64,000 bases of DNA from Scortum barcoo (lineage: Eukaryota > Chordata > Actinopteri > Centrarchiformes > Terapontidae), in assembly GCA_023238725.1 (NCBI GenBank), contig CM041541.1, positions 13,719,544-13,783,543 of the forward strand, in the 5' to 3' direction. The notes beneath the pieces are model-generated. The model worked only from the letters and a program-made list of their open reading frames with translations, made no database searches and was not told where the DNA came from. A program made the translations under genes and the position numbers. Below, one piece after another: positions 42,546-54,563 of this stretch (position 1 is the stretch's first letter; every line of letters starts with the position of its first letter).

Positions 42546-44600
42546 GCTAGGTATGTGACAACTCCTCCCTCTCCCCCTGCATGTGTCTCACTCTCCTCTG
42601 GGAGCTGTTACAGGGTGGAGCTGGGAGTGTCACCTTGTTTACCATCCATCTGGGTGTGGCCTCCAGAAAGGACAATGACCTGCTTTTCCTGGAGTTCACT
42701 CTTTCTCTCAGCAAGGCCTGCATCAACCAGCTATCAACAACTATCCTCCTCTTTGTTTGGTTTGCTGCACATTCTAACACCCACTTCACATGTTTCCACT
42801 GATCCATACTCTGCTGATACAACCGATTCCTCTCCACCTTCCACACTCCACCTCTACATCATAATGTTGAACACTGTGTTAAATAAATGTTATTCTTTAA
42901 TGGCCTTAGCTGTGTGTTGCTTCCCTTCTTGTTATCACCCCTTGAACCAGGCGGTAACACTACTGAGTGAATGTTTGTATTGAAGACATCACTGCTGGTG
43001 TTGGTGAGCTTAACAGCAGCCATTAATATGATTCTAATAAGAATAAAGTCTTTTTATTATTGAAAACACTTCTTGTCATTATTGTGCAGTTCATTCTTTC
43101 ACCAGAAGAGGGTGCCATATCATCATAAGTGAAGAGACATGCTGCTTGTTTAAGGGAGATGCTGGTCACAGTGCTTCTGTAGTACTACTTTAACTACATG
43201 GAGCTGATAATACTTCAGTACTTCAGAAACTAGTTCATGTCTGTGTGTTCAGATTCGACTGACTTATGATGATATCATTGCATAGTTATATATTTTGATT
43301 ATTATACATAGCCATTAATCTGAATACTTTATAAAAACCCTGGAGTCAGTTCACTGCTGCTGAATGTAAAATTATTCCACACATGATAGAAATTTTTCAG
43401 CTGGACTTTTCTTTCTGAACATTTCCTAATTTGAAAAGATTAAATGTGTTTTATGAAAGAAATAAAAATGTTTTCATTCTTTTTCATTATAATAATTTAA
43501 ATACGTGTTGTGTTCTTTATTATATCATTCTATAGATTATAATGTTTATTTTCATTGTTATATATATATATTTATTCAGTAATATTCCTCAGTCTTTGAT
43601 TCTTCAGTCTTCAGTCTTCAGTCAGGTCTTCAGTCTTGCATCAAATGGTGAATTCCACTGTCTGCGGGATGTTGGATGTTTGTCTGCTCAGTGTCGTATT
43701 TTCACAGCTCACTGTCAGTAAATATCACACACTAAGAGTTGGACTATAAGAGAGCTGCAGGCCTGTAGAGGGACAGTTATTTAAAGCTTTGAATGGGTGA
43801 GTGGGTTGGGTGATTACAGTATTTGTTTGTGGTTGTTTTGGCCTGTGGTGGTGGGGCCCAATGTGATTTCTTTAATGGGGCCCAAAATCCCTGATAGCTC
43901 ATGTACCTGACCCACATAGAGATCTCTGTTATTCCTGGAGGGAAGCTCCCTATAGTCCAGTTTACTGTTCATACGGTTTAAAATATAAAAGTTTCACAGA
44001 CTGACCGTAAACTTTATCTCACCTGCTGTTTCTGAGACGTTTCTACTGGAGCTCATGGTGTTTGCTTATGTCTGGGTGCTTCCTTAATGTTATTTTGTCT
44101 CTTATAATATTCATGTATGTACCAAATTATCATAAAGACAGTAACTGTCAAACATTTATCTAATATCTACAGATTTTGGAAGAACTGTTTGACCCCCTCA
44201 GAGCTGAATCTGTCATGTACAAACTGCTGATTTTGTACCTGCAGAGAGAAGTTGAGGTTTTCTCTTTTCATTTCAATCCAGTTTTATCACAGCAGCATCT
44301 AGTGGACGTGAGAGGAACTGCAGCTCAGACCTTCATACTCAAGAGTTTTAAAAAAGATTTGTCTGATTCTGTAAAATATATTTGAATATCAACACTTTGA
44401 TGTTATATTTTTAAAGAGTTGTCTCACTGAGCTCTTTTATTCAAAGTGAAGTTTCAGCTGCACATGTATGTTCACATTTAGTCACATGTTAATGTGCTGC
44501 ATCTAAGTTACCATGGTAACCAACTGTCAGTTAAAGTCTCTGATGGTGTTTTATCTTTATTTGCAGCCATTAAACTGTGACGTTTATCACAGCCAAACAT
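42546..44600. other. Intergenic upstream of NLR-C; duplicated upstream of NLR-D
   Basis: 42967-43440 (GAATGTTTGTATTGAAGACA onward, including a CAGAAGAGGG piece) matches 55481-56160. This defines the left part of the C/D tandem duplication. No gene is recognised. 43560-43640 holds AT repeats and CAGTCTT repeats. Confidence 0.55.
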
Positions 44601-44607
44601 GCCCCTA

Positions 44608-44608
<1 letters not shown>

Positions 44609-44639
<31 letters not shown>
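44609..44639 (+). repeat. (CA)n microsatellite next to the NLR-C promoter block
   Basis: Uninterrupted CA run of about 30 bp, 20 bp upstream of the ISRE-like site. The corresponding place in the other three copies has no or a short TG/CA run (26256-26272 in NLR-A). Confidence 0.9.
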
Positions 44640-44642
<3 letters not shown>

Positions 44643-44654
44643 TGTTTCCTGGTT

Positions 44655-44810
44655 CATCTTTACTTTCACTTTCTCAGAGTGTCGTGTCTCGCAGATAGTT
44701 TTCTCCATGTGAAGCTCCAGCTGAAGGTAATGGAACAAGTTTGAAATGTTTTCCTCGTTAACACAAGCTGTCGTTAGCTTAGTTCAGCTAGAAACAGCAG
44801 AAATGTGCAG
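44655..44810 (+). promoter_or_regulatory. NLR-C promoter/first-exon block, ISRE-like site at 44659-44675
   Basis: TTTACTTTCACTTTCTC (44659-44675), then GTCGTGTCTCGCAGATAG and a presumed non-coding exon ending GCTGAAG|GTAATGG at about 44727. It lies 1.0 kb before the exon-1 ATG at 45701. The block and the next ~900 bp match the other three copies. Confidence 0.7.
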
Positions 44811-45700
44811 CTCGATGCTTCATTTCTCCAAAGTCACAGTTCTGAGTTGAACTGTTTGACGTCACGTTGAACTGAACTTTTATTTTGAAAGGATCCATCT
44901 GTTCAGTACTGTTCTGAAGTACAATCTTGAAGTACTTTACTGGAGTATTTGTCTGCTCTGCTCCTTTCTACCTGTACTGCAGTACATCTCAGAGGGAGAT
45001 ATTTGACTTTTTACTACATTTAGTTCCTTTTCAGATGAAGATTGTAAATGAAAAACAAAAGATGAGTCTGTAAAATCTGATTGAGTGTTTTCCATGAAAG
45101 CAGCTCAAAGTGTCTCCAGCTCAACCAGCTCCAACATTAAAGTACTAGTTCCACATCAGTGTGTTCATGTGTTCATGATACAATCACACAATAACACAAC
45201 AGTGACACACTGAGATGAACTTTGCTCTCACAGATGAAATCCAATATTTGTTGCTGCCACATGAGTTTGTCTGAAGTGAAGCTTCATGTTTTATTGGACA
45301 GTTTAACAAGCGCTGCCTCTGTGGAGCTTTGGGCTCCTGATCAAGGTTCAGCTTTATTGTCTTTATACAGGATTGACAATAAAAGTGATAGAAAAGCAGC
45401 ACTAAAGGAAGAAAAGTCATCAAGTGTTCCTCCATGCTGCTCTTCACTTCACTGCAGCTTCATGACGCCATCTAGTGGACTGATAGTAGAAGTAGAGCAG
45501 CTGATGGCAGCTTCCTCTGACGGCATTCAGCTGAGCCTGATATGAAAGAGAAAATAAGAGCCAATCACTGGAGGAGCAGCTGATCTTTTTACAGGAGAAA
45601 TGATGGAAAGGAGGATTTCAGTTGATGTGCAGATGAATGATTTGTGTTTCCTCTCCAGATGAAAGTGTGTGTGAGCTGATGTGGATGTGAGTTGAGCAGC

Positions 45701-47403
45701 ATGGATCAGTGTGAGGACAGAGAGGAGGAGAGTCCCTCCCTCTAAAACCAGTCTGTGTGGGGAACAGGAACATGACAGCCAGACCAAAGCTCAGAGGTGA
45801 GATGAGGATCTCCAACTGTCCACCACTCAAATCACTCCACCATCATTATTCACACTCAAAGCTCTGTGTGTGTTGTGTTGAAGGCCAGAGCAGCCGAGAC
45901 CAGACTGTCCTGGACCTGGACCTGGACCTGGACCTGGACCTGGACCTGAACCTGAACCTGAACCCAGCTGTGTGTCCTTAAAGACTGACCAGTCAAAAGA
46001 CTACCTCATTGATTTTAAAGACCAACCTTCCTCTGACAGGCAGTAAGTATTTTCAGTATTAAAATGGGCAGTCTGACCTAAAATGTTCATGTTTCCCTCC
46101 TCATGTTGCTCACTGCTGATGTTTGTCCTCATTAAATCCAGTCTGAACAGTTGTCCTTATAATGTTCATGTTCTGCTGGAAAGATGATGAAAGTTAGAGC
46201 AAGATTAGTATTAAAGGACGGGCTGACATGTTTTCTAGTGTGTCCCTAAACAACAGTGACATGCCCATTTGTCCATTGAAAGAGTTGTTGGTGGCTGTAA
46301 TTGTTCCTCCTGTGCACACTGGCCATGAAGAGATCTCTTCCTAAGGTGGTTTCAATGGAAGTGATGGACGACAAAATCCACAGTCCTGCTTCCTTGTAAA
46401 AATCCCTTGTAAAGTTGAGCTGAGGATAATATAAGCCTTCAGCAGTCTGAGTTACACAAATCAAGTGAGGATCTTCCAAAGCTTCACCTTTTATTGAACT
46501 TTGGTGTGTTGATCCTTTTCTTGTTGAGAGCTGCTCGTTTCTCCAGCAGCTTCTGTGGCTGAAGACTAAAAAGTGAATTTTCATCGCTGGTGGTCTTCCT
46601 CTCTGTCTAACAGGATCACTGGGAGACCAGCCTCTGCTGGACCTGGACCTGGATCTGAACCTGGACCTGGATCTGAACCTGGACCTGAACCTGAGCCCAG
46701 CTGTGTGTCCTTCAAGAGCAATCGGTCATTTGGTCACCTGATTACTTTTAAAGAACAACAACGCTCTCCTTCAAAGAGGTCAGCTGTTAATCAGATCAAA
46801 TATTACTGATTCATGTTTTAACTGTTATTTATCCAGAGAAGTTTTATTAAAGCTGTTTGTTTATTTTCAGCATTGTTCTTCTTCACATACATTTATATTC
46901 TCACATGTGAAAGCTGCCCAGTATAACCAGTATAACCAATATAAGCAGTATAACCAGTATAAACCAGTATAAGCAGTATCAGCAGTATCAGCAGTATCAG
47001 CAGTCTTCAGTCATGTGACAGCAGAAATAGAAACTTGTCAGTGAGAACAGCTGGACTGTGATCAGCTGCTGTAAAACTCAGAATGAAGCATCACAGAGAG
47101 TCTGAGGAAACACACAGTTGGTTTCTTATTGATGCTGCTGATGGATTTAAAAAAGTAAAGTTCAACAGCTGACGGCTGCATCACGGCGTCACATCAGGCT
47201 GCAGTTCAGCCTCTGTCAACATTTCTGTCTGTAATCAACACTTTAACTCAGAGGACCTTTAGCTTGTGTTTGTCTCTGTGTGGACAGACATCATGTGAGC
47301 TAATTCTTCACGATTCCTCCACAGAGTCCACCAGGAGAGCTCAGAGGTTCCCAGTGGTCAGTCTGCCCAGCAGCATCAAACACACCTGGACTCCATATTT
47401 ATG
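45701..47403 (+). pseudogene. NLR-C: N-terminal exons 1-4
   Basis: Exon 1 45701-45796 begins MDQCEDRE, but an extra base in the GAGGAGGAGAG run leads to a TAA at codon 15 (MDQCEDREEESPSL). NLR-D has the same lesion. It also has 6 extra bases (GGAACA duplication) further on. Exon 2 45884-46042: PEQPRPDCPGPGPGPGPGP with a PSCVSLKTDQSKDYL end and donor GCA|GTAAGT. Exon 3 46614-46778: ITGRPASAGPGPGSEPGPG, then PSCVSFKSNRSFG. Exon 4 47325-47403. Exons 2-4 join in phase. If exon 1 is really broken, the first usable Met is the last codon of exon 4, just before LLEENIVTF. Confidence 0.82.
46916..47010 (+). repeat. Intronic minisatellite (AGTATAACC / AGTATCAGC units)
   Basis: About ten 9-10-bp units between exon 3 and exon 4 of NLR-C. 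Same array as at 13020-13115, 29018-29060 and 59258-59330. Confidence 0.75.
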
Positions 47404-47564
47404 GTCTGTACATGTACAACAACTACTTTTCCATCTGTTGTGTTCACAATAATCTCCATGCTGCACTTTGTAGACCAGTGGATTGTCAGTGTGTCCAACA
47501 TGGATCTGATGTTTGTTCCATGATTTTAGTCTGATGGTGTCGTTCATATAATCTTCTGTTCCAG

Positions 47565-50391
47565 CTGCTGGAGGAGAACATTGTCACTTTTGTGAAGAAC
47601 GAGCTGAAGAAGATCCAGAAGGTTCTGACTTCAGATTACCCAGAATGCTTAGAGAGTCAGAGGGAGGATGAGGAGGTGTTGGATGGTGAGGATGAAGAGC
47701 AGAGGAGGAGCAGCAGAGAGGCATTTCTGAAGATCACACTGGACTTCCTGAGGAGGATGAAGCAGGAGGAGCTGGCTGACTGTCTGCAGAGCAGTAAGAG
47801 GATCACCCATTTGGTCTACTTTCTGTTTTGTCCTTAACTATTCCTGACTATGTAAATACAGTAAAAAAAAATCTGTCCTGATTGGTTCCCACTGCATGCT
47901 ATACATTTCTCAGTCAGTGAGAACACACTTTGTCTTGGTATTCATAACTATTTATAGTATTATAGTATAAAGTTTTTATATTCTCATCAAATGATCACTA
48001 AACCAGATGATTCAAAAACTGAGTCTATTGAAAGGCATGTCTTGCAGACTCTTGCAGACTCTCTGTCATTTGGGATCCTGCCATTTTGGTGTCTGGATTT
48101 TGAATGTTGTAGTGATTTGACAGTCACTGTTTTCATGGGATGCTTCATGGTCACTTGGACAAATAAGTTATGGGTTAGTTTTCCCAGAAGTCAGTCAATC
48201 AATCAAATGTGTCAAAACATGGATTAAAAAAGAAACAGATCAGTCAACCAAACAAAAGTCGGTTTTAGTTTTTCTTAATGCCCATAATCAGTAATGTCCA
48301 ATCCAACTTTTATAAACAAAAAGGTGTTGATCTCAAAGGTCTATTTCCTTGGCAAAATACAAAATTGAAATCAAAGAAAAGTATAAATACACTTATTTAC
48401 TTACTGGATTTTTATTGCAAGGGGGTAAATAATGTGAAATTATCAAAAACCAGCGAGGCGACAAATCTTTGCAACCAAATATTGATAACAAAGACCTTAA
48501 TTAAAAAGTGAAGAAAGAAGAAGTGGTTATATTTCTCTGCATTATACTGAGTGATGATACTTGTTCTGGCAGAATCTCCTGTCATGTGCCAACTTAACCT
48601 AAAATCTCACCTGAAGAAGAAGTTCCAGTGTGTGTTTGAGGGGATTGCTAAAGCAGGAAACCCAACCCTTCTGAACCAGATCTACACAGAGCTCTACATC
48701 ACAGAGGGAGGGACTGCAGAGGTCAATGATGAACATGAGGTCAGACAGATTGAAACAGCATCCAGGAAACCACACAGAGCAGAAACAACAATCAGACAAG
48801 AAGACATCTTTAAAGCCTCACCTGGAAGAGATGAACCAATCAGAACAGTGATGACAAAGGGAGTGGCTGGCATTGGGAAAACAGTCTTAACACAGAAGTT
48901 CACTCTGGACTGGGCTGAAGACAAAGACAACCAGGACGTACACTTCACATTTCCATTCACTTTCAGAGAGCTGAATGTGCTGAAAGAGAAAAAGTTCAGC
49001 TTGGTGGAACTTGTTCATCAGTTCTTTACTGAAACCAAAGAAGCAGGAATCTGCAGGTTTGAAGAGTTCCAGGTTGTCTTCATCTTTGACGGTCTGGATG
49101 AGTGTCGACTTCCTCTGGACTTCCACAACAATGAGATCCTGACTGATGTTACAGAGTCCACCTCAGTGGATGTGCTGCTGACAAACCTCATCAGGGGGAA
49201 ACTGCTTCCCTCTGCTCGCCTCTGGATAACCACACGACCTGCAGCAGCCAATCAGATCCCTCCTGAGTGTGTTGACATGGTGACAGAGGTCAGAGGGTTC
49301 ACTGACCCTCAGAAGGAGGAGTACTTCAGGAAGAGATTCAGAGATGAGGAGCAGGCCAGCAGATTAGCAGAATCATCTCCCACATCAAGACATCACATGA
49401 AGCCTCCACATCATGTGCCACATCCCAGTCTTCTGCTGGATCACTGCTACAGTTCTGGAGGATGTGTTGAAAACCAGAGAGGGAGAGAGAGCTGCCCAAG
49501 ACCCTGACTGAGATGTACATCCACTTCCTGGTGGTTCAGTCCAAAGTGAAGAACATCAAGTATGATGGAGGAGCTGAGACAGATCCACACTGGAGTCCAG
49601 AGAGCAGGAAGATGATTGAGTCTCTGGGAAAACTGGCTTTTGAGCAGCTGCAGAAAGGCAACCTGATCTTCTATGAATCAGACCTGACAGAGTGTGGCAT
49701 CGATATCAGAGCAGCCTCAGTGTACTCAGGAGTGTTCACACAGATCTTTAAAGAGGAGAGAGGACTGTACCAGGACAAGGTGTTCTGCTTCGTCCATCTG
49801 AGTGTTCAGGAGTTTCTGGCTGCTCTTCATGTCCATCTGACCTTCATCAACTCTGGAGACAATCTGCTGTCAGAAGAACAAACAACCTCACAGAAGTCTG
49901 AAACAAGAAACCATGACTTGGCAGTGACACATCTCTACCAGAGTGCTGTGGACGAGGCCTTACAGAGTCCAAATGGACATCTGGACTTGTTCCTGCGGTT
50001 CCTCCTGGGATTTTCACTGCAGACCAATCAGACTCTGCTACAAGGCCTGATGACAAAGACAGGAAGTGGATCTGAAACCAGTCAAGTAACAATGTACATC
50101 AAGAATAAGATCGAAGAGAACTTGCATCCTCAAAGAATCATCAACCTGTTCCTCTGTCTGAATGAACTCAAGGATTGTTCTTTGGTGGAGCATACCCAAA
50201 AGTCTCTGACTTCAGGAAGACTTTCCACAGATAAACTCTCTCCTGCTCAGTGGTCAGCTCTGGGTCTTCATCTTACTGTCATCTGAAAAAGATCTGGATG
50301 TGTTTGACCTGAAGAAATACTCTGCTTCAGAGTCTTTAGAGGAGGCTCTTCTGTTTCTTATGCCAGTGGTCAAAGCATCCACGAAAGCTCT
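47565..50391 (+). pseudogene. NLR-C: exon 5 and FISNA-NACHT exon
   Basis: Exon 5 (47565-47793, 229 nt) is intact: LLEENIVTFVKNELKKIQKV ... FLRRMKQEELADCLQS, donor GCA|GTAAGAG. The intron (47794-48572) is unrelated to that of B and D. The NACHT exon starts at 48573 (phase-correct, SPVMCQLNLKSHLKKKFQ). It carries FISNA, GVAGIGKT (48860-48883), FIFDGLDE and WITTRPAAANQIPPE. Between 49360 and 49495 small insertions (8-nt ATTAGCAG, 2-nt, 1-nt) shift the frame; from 49513 the rest is open (MYIHFLVVQSKVKN ... VHLSVQEFLAALHVHL). Another extra base at about 50265 (CTCTGGGTC) ends it at 50286. Otherwise the closest of the four to intact. Confidence 0.88.
47794..48572. other. Copy-specific intron of NLR-C
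   Basis: AT-rich intron between exon 5 and the NACHT exon. It does not match the corresponding introns of NLR-B or NLR-D, so it was replaced or invaded by sequence I cannot name. Confidence 0.4.
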
Positions 50392-50762
50392 GTAAGCACA
50401 TAGATATTTGGATATGCTAAAAATATTTTAAATACACAACTGTCTTTTTAGCAGGAGAAAACAGTTATTTGCTGTTTTAACTTACATTGTTTCACCAGAC
50501 TGAGTGGCTGTAACCTCTCAGAAAGAAGCTGTGAAGCTCTATCCTCAGTTCTCAGCTCACAGTCCTCTAGTCTGAGAGAGCTGGACCTGACCTGAGTAAC
50601 AACAACCTGCAGGATTCAGGACTGAAAGCTGCTGTCTGCTGGACTGGAGAATCCATACTGTAAACTTGTAATTCTCAGGTAAGATTTAAGTATTGTTTGT
50701 TGTTTGTATTTGTGGTTTTCTTAAGCAGTTCTATGCCATTTCAACAAGCTTCCTCAGGTCAT

Positions 50763-51660
50763 AATTTCCATCCATCCAGGTCTTAGTCACAGTAACAGCA
50801 GGCTTAGCATGGTATTCTATGCCCTCTTCTCCTCATCTTCCCCCATCTTCCGGTGGGATTTTGAGTCCCAGATGCCTCCCTCAAGATGTGTAAGCTCCTC
50901 ATCACATCTTTAAGGCTGAGCCCAGCTACCCTATGGAGCAAACTAATTTCAGTTGCTTGTATATGCAGTTTCATTCTTCTTGTCACTACCCAAAGCCCAT
51001 GATCATAGGTTAGGATTGGAACTTAGATTGCCTTATGAATCAAGAGCATTTTTTTGGTTGAGAACCGTGGCCTCAGAGTTGAAGGTACTAACTCTCATCC
51101 AAACCACTTCACACTCTGCTACAAATCTCACCAGTAGAAACAGCTCCAGTACCCCATAATCTCACACTACCCTCCATGGGTAGGCCTTCTACAAATCTAC
51201 AAAACAGTTTGAGAATCCTTTCCAGCACACTGGAATAAACATTTGCAGGGAGGCAAAGCAGTGTAGGCACTCCATCTGGTCCCACCTTTTAAAGCTGTGA
51301 ACCAAATGTCTGGCAACTGAAAATCCTTCTGCATAGCCTGGACTCTTCCCATGCCCAGGTTTTTGCTTCAGTAACCGCCAAAGTCACAGCCCTTCTAGCC
51401 TCCCAGTACTTCCCTGTGGCTTCAGGAAACACCTGGGCTTCATGACCTCCTTTACCACCGTTGTCCACCAGCAGTTTCTTAAGTTGCTTCATGACGGGCA
51501 CGAAGAACTTCTGACCACAACTCCAAACAGCTGTCTCCACAATGAAGGCAGTGAACATGGCCCACTCAGGTCCCAGGCACGTCAAGGACAGGGGCCTCAG
51601 TCCTAAACAAGTGCTGAGCAAATATGTATGCAGATGATACAATTCTTGACTTCTAAGCAA
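50763..51660 (-). mobile_element. Diverged RTE/Rex3-like LINE fragment in an NLR-C intron
   Basis: Minus-strand frames MKLHIQATEISLLHRVAGLS with LKDVMRSLH (about 50960-50880) and EWAMFTAFIVETAVWSCGQK (about 51570-51510). They align with the RT C-terminus and endonuclease-RT linker of the two better Rex3 copies, but are much diverged. A CCATCCATCC run at 50771 is the remnant of the GATG tail. Confidence 0.65.
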
Positions 51661-51739
51661 AGCAGAGAAATGTCAGGTACTTTAATAGAACTGTGGCACT
51701 AAATCCTTAAAAAACTAAATGCATGCTCTTGGGCTTTCT

Positions 51740-51985
51740 CAAAAACTTAGAAACACAGAAAAACTGAATGGTTTGATGAGGATGAAAATGATGTGAACTC
51801 ATATGCTGTGGCCTTCACAGACACCACATCTCAACCCAGCTGAACAGCTGTGGGAGATGGTGATGGAGAGCGCTGTCTAACACGTCAACATCATCAAAAC
51901 ACCAAATGAGGGAAAATCTTTGGAAGAATGGTTGTTCATCCCTCCAGGAGAGTTCACACACTAGGAGAATCAATGCCAATTTGTC
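51740..51985 (+). mobile_element. Tc1/mariner-like transposase fragment
   Basis: MLWPSQTPHLNPAEQLWEM at about 51797-51855 is the D-containing WPSQSPDLNPIE motif region of Tc1 transposases, followed by a stop and broken frames. It ends in the same CTCCAGGAGAGTTCACACAC segment found at the end of NLR-1's B30.2 exon. Confidence 0.7.
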
Positions 51986-52539
51986 ACCTGTCAGGAACTG
52001 AATTCAAACTGGCAGCTCACAATTAAATGTTTCACAAACGAATTTCATGCCAAATAACATAAGTAAAAATAAGAGTCAAAGACATGGCTGTATGAGCTCC
52101 ATCTGTACACAGTACAATCTGTGAACATCTTGAGCACAAACATTGGTTTATAAACATGACAGCGAACAGATGGTGAATAAGTCTTACTAATGTTCACAGA
52201 TCAATAAATGTTATAATCGGTTTAGTGTTTAGTATTAAAGTTCAGTAATAATGATTTGTTGGTTATTCTTTTTCCATTATTTTCTCTCCAGACTGAGTGG
52301 CTGTAACCTCTCAGAAGAGAAGCTGTGAAGCTCTGTCCTCAGTTCTCAGCTCCCAGTTTACAATCCTCTACTCTGACAGAGCTGGACCTGAGTAACAACA
52401 ACCTGCAGGATTCAGGACTGACGTTGCTGACTATTGGACTGAAAAAGGCACATTGTACTCTGAAAACACTCAGGTCAGATAGTTATGGTATGGAAGTTAT
52501 GGTTTACTGTGACTGATTTGTGGTATTATTTTATCTGTT

Positions 52540-52790
52540 CTGTACAGTTTCAACAACCTTTCTCAGGTCAAAATGTCCACTCATCCACTCAGGTCTCGGT
52601 GGCATCAGGCTAAGCAATGTGTCCTACACCCTTCATTCAATGGAAGGTATAGGTTCATCTTCAAGGTCTTTCACAGGGTCTCCTCTCAGTTTGACATTCC
52701 TGGAATACCTCCACTGGGAGGCACCCGAATTATGTGCCAAAACCATTTTAGCTAACTTTCTTTAACGTGAAGGAGCACTTTTGGGGGTAT
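52540..52790 (-). mobile_element. Diverged RTE/Rex3-like 3' fragment in an NLR-C intron
   Basis: The bases (AAAATGTCCACTCATCCACT onward, with GGAATACCTCCACTGGGAGG) follow the 3' end of the 9.5-kb Rex3 copy (GGAACACATCCCTAGGGAGG), but with many differences. Both LINE scraps in NLR-C are far older than the 9.5-kb copy. Confidence 0.5.
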
Positions 52791-53760
52791 GTGACTCTCT
52801 CCCAATCTGATCTCTACTCTAACCCTCAGATGATCTGCCATTTGTGTTGTTTTGTGTTTTTGCAGGCTGTCAGGCTGTCTGATCACAGAGGAAGGCTGTG
52901 CTTCTCTGGCCTCAGCTCTGAAGCTCCAACCCCTCCCATCTGAGAGAGCTGGACCTGAGCTACAATCATCCAGGAGACTCAGGAGTGAAGCTGCTGTCTG
53001 CTGGACTGGAGATTCAACACTGGAGACTGGACACTCTCAGGTATGAAGAGGCCTGCTGCAGCCACAGACAGTCAGTCTGATAGAGGAGGAAGAGTTTGAA
53101 ACATTTTCTCTGTCACACTTTTAGTCTGTGTCATTTGGCCTTGACACACTAAACTGACTTAAAGTGACACAGAGACACAGAAAGAGTTTTTTTAATGACT
53201 GTGGAAAGATCAATAAAAACAGAAGAGATAATCATTCATTTACATTACTGTGGACTGTCTTAACAGTCTTTTCAAATGTTCAGAACATATTATAGTTGGA
53301 TGTAACAGTAAAGTTTTAATTCAGAAACAGTTTTAATGGGAAACACTATAGAGATGTGGGTAACATCCATTTTCAGGAGTTCTCTGATCAGAACCATGAC
53401 ACAAGACAAAAAAGCAGCAATCCAATAAGCTGTTTCAGCTGCAGAGATTAAGCTTTTCAAGTGTGACTGAGTGAGTGATGACATACCATCGACATTACAT
53501 TGTCTAGCCATACGCTAAGTTTTGACCTAGTCTTGTTTTACATTAGTGTGACCTCACTGCTTCTCTCAGAGTTTTTCACTTTGTTTTCCTGAATTTTAAA
53601 ACTTCACATGAACTATGAAAATTGATTTTGCCACAAAAATCTTCTTAATTCAGTCACTGATCTTTTTGTTGAGTGAACAACAGCACCTTAAAAAATGTAT
53701 GAGAGTGATGTAATGTCCATGTTTGCATGGTGCTGCTCTGACCCCCCCTCCTCCTTTCAG

Positions 53761-54563
53761 GGTGGAGCCTGCTGGAGTCCGATGGTTGACACCAGGTCTG
53801 AGGAAGTGTAAGTGTGTTTTTCATTTCATTCATGAAAACAAAGCAGCACACATTCAACCATCTTCAGACTGTGACAGCACTCATTCAAATATCTGATGTC
53901 ATCATCAAACTGCCAATCAATCAACAGATTGATTGGCAATAACAATAACTTTCTGCAGCTCTATTGTGTCTTGTTCTCTCATCAGATTCCTGTGAACTCA
54001 CAGTCGACACAAACACAGTACACAGATGGATTAAACTGTCTGACAACAACAAGAAGAAAGTGACATATGAGAAAGAGGATCAGTCATATCCTGATCATCC
54101 AGACAGATTTGAGTGGTGGCCTCAGCTGCTGTGTGAAACTGGTCTGACTGGTCGCTGTTACTGGGAGGTCGAGCTGTTACTGGGAGGTCGAGTGGAGAGG
54201 AGTTGAGTTTATATATCAGTGAGTTACAGAGGAATCAGAAGGAGAGGAGACAGTAAGGACTGTTTGTTTGGAAGGAATGATCAGTCCTGGAGTCTGAGCT
54301 GCTCTGATGATGGAAACACTGTCTATCACAATAACAGAGGAACATCCATCTCCTCCTCCTCCTCCTCCTCCTCCTCCGTCTCTCACAGAGTAGCAGTGTA
54401 TGTGGACTGTCCTGCTGGCACTCTGTCCTTCTACAGAGTCTCCTCTGACACACTGATCCACCTCCACACCTTCAACACCACATTCACTGAACCTCTTTAT
54501 CCTGGATTTGGGTTTGAGTTCTGGTACAAACCTGGTTCCTCAGTGTCTCTGTGTTCACTGTAG
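53761..54563 (+). pseudogene. NLR-C: linker and B30.2 exons
   Basis: Linker exon 53761-53807 (VEPAGVRWLTPGLRK). B30.2 exon 53986-54563: SCELTVDTNTVHRWIKLSDN, DHPDRFEWWPQLLCETGLTG, CYWEVE. Then a 19-bp tandem duplication (CTGTTACTGGGAGGTCGAG) gives ELLLGGRVERS and a TGA at 54204-54206. The same frame reopens with ISVSYRGIRRRGDSKDCLFG, a Ser run, VAVYVDCPAGTLSFYRVSSD and ends GSSVSLCSL at TAG 54561-54563. So the domain is full length apart from one in-frame stop. PRY-SPRY domains in fish NLRs are the presumed recognition end. Confidence 0.87.

Larger units (their letters stand above)
50499..53040 (+). pseudogene. NLR-C: three LRR exons
   Basis: Exons 50499-50678, 52292-52473 and 52866-53040. 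The first reads LSGCNLSERSCEALSSVL, then LRELDLT and a stop, because CTGACCTGA has a 5-bp duplication. The second has one extra base (CAGAAGAGAAGC) before LTELDLSNNNLQDSGLTLL. The third has an extra A (CTCTGAAGCTCC) before LRELDLSYNHPGDSGVKLL. The introns hold LINE and Tc1 fragments. Each exon keeps AG/GT borders and would form leucine-rich repeats for ligand or autoinhibitory contacts. Confidence 0.83.

Noticed and set aside
42553..42959. Possible solo LTR starting TGTGACA and ending GTAACA
   Set aside because: TG...CA ends exist but no target duplication or second LTR was found, so it could be chance.
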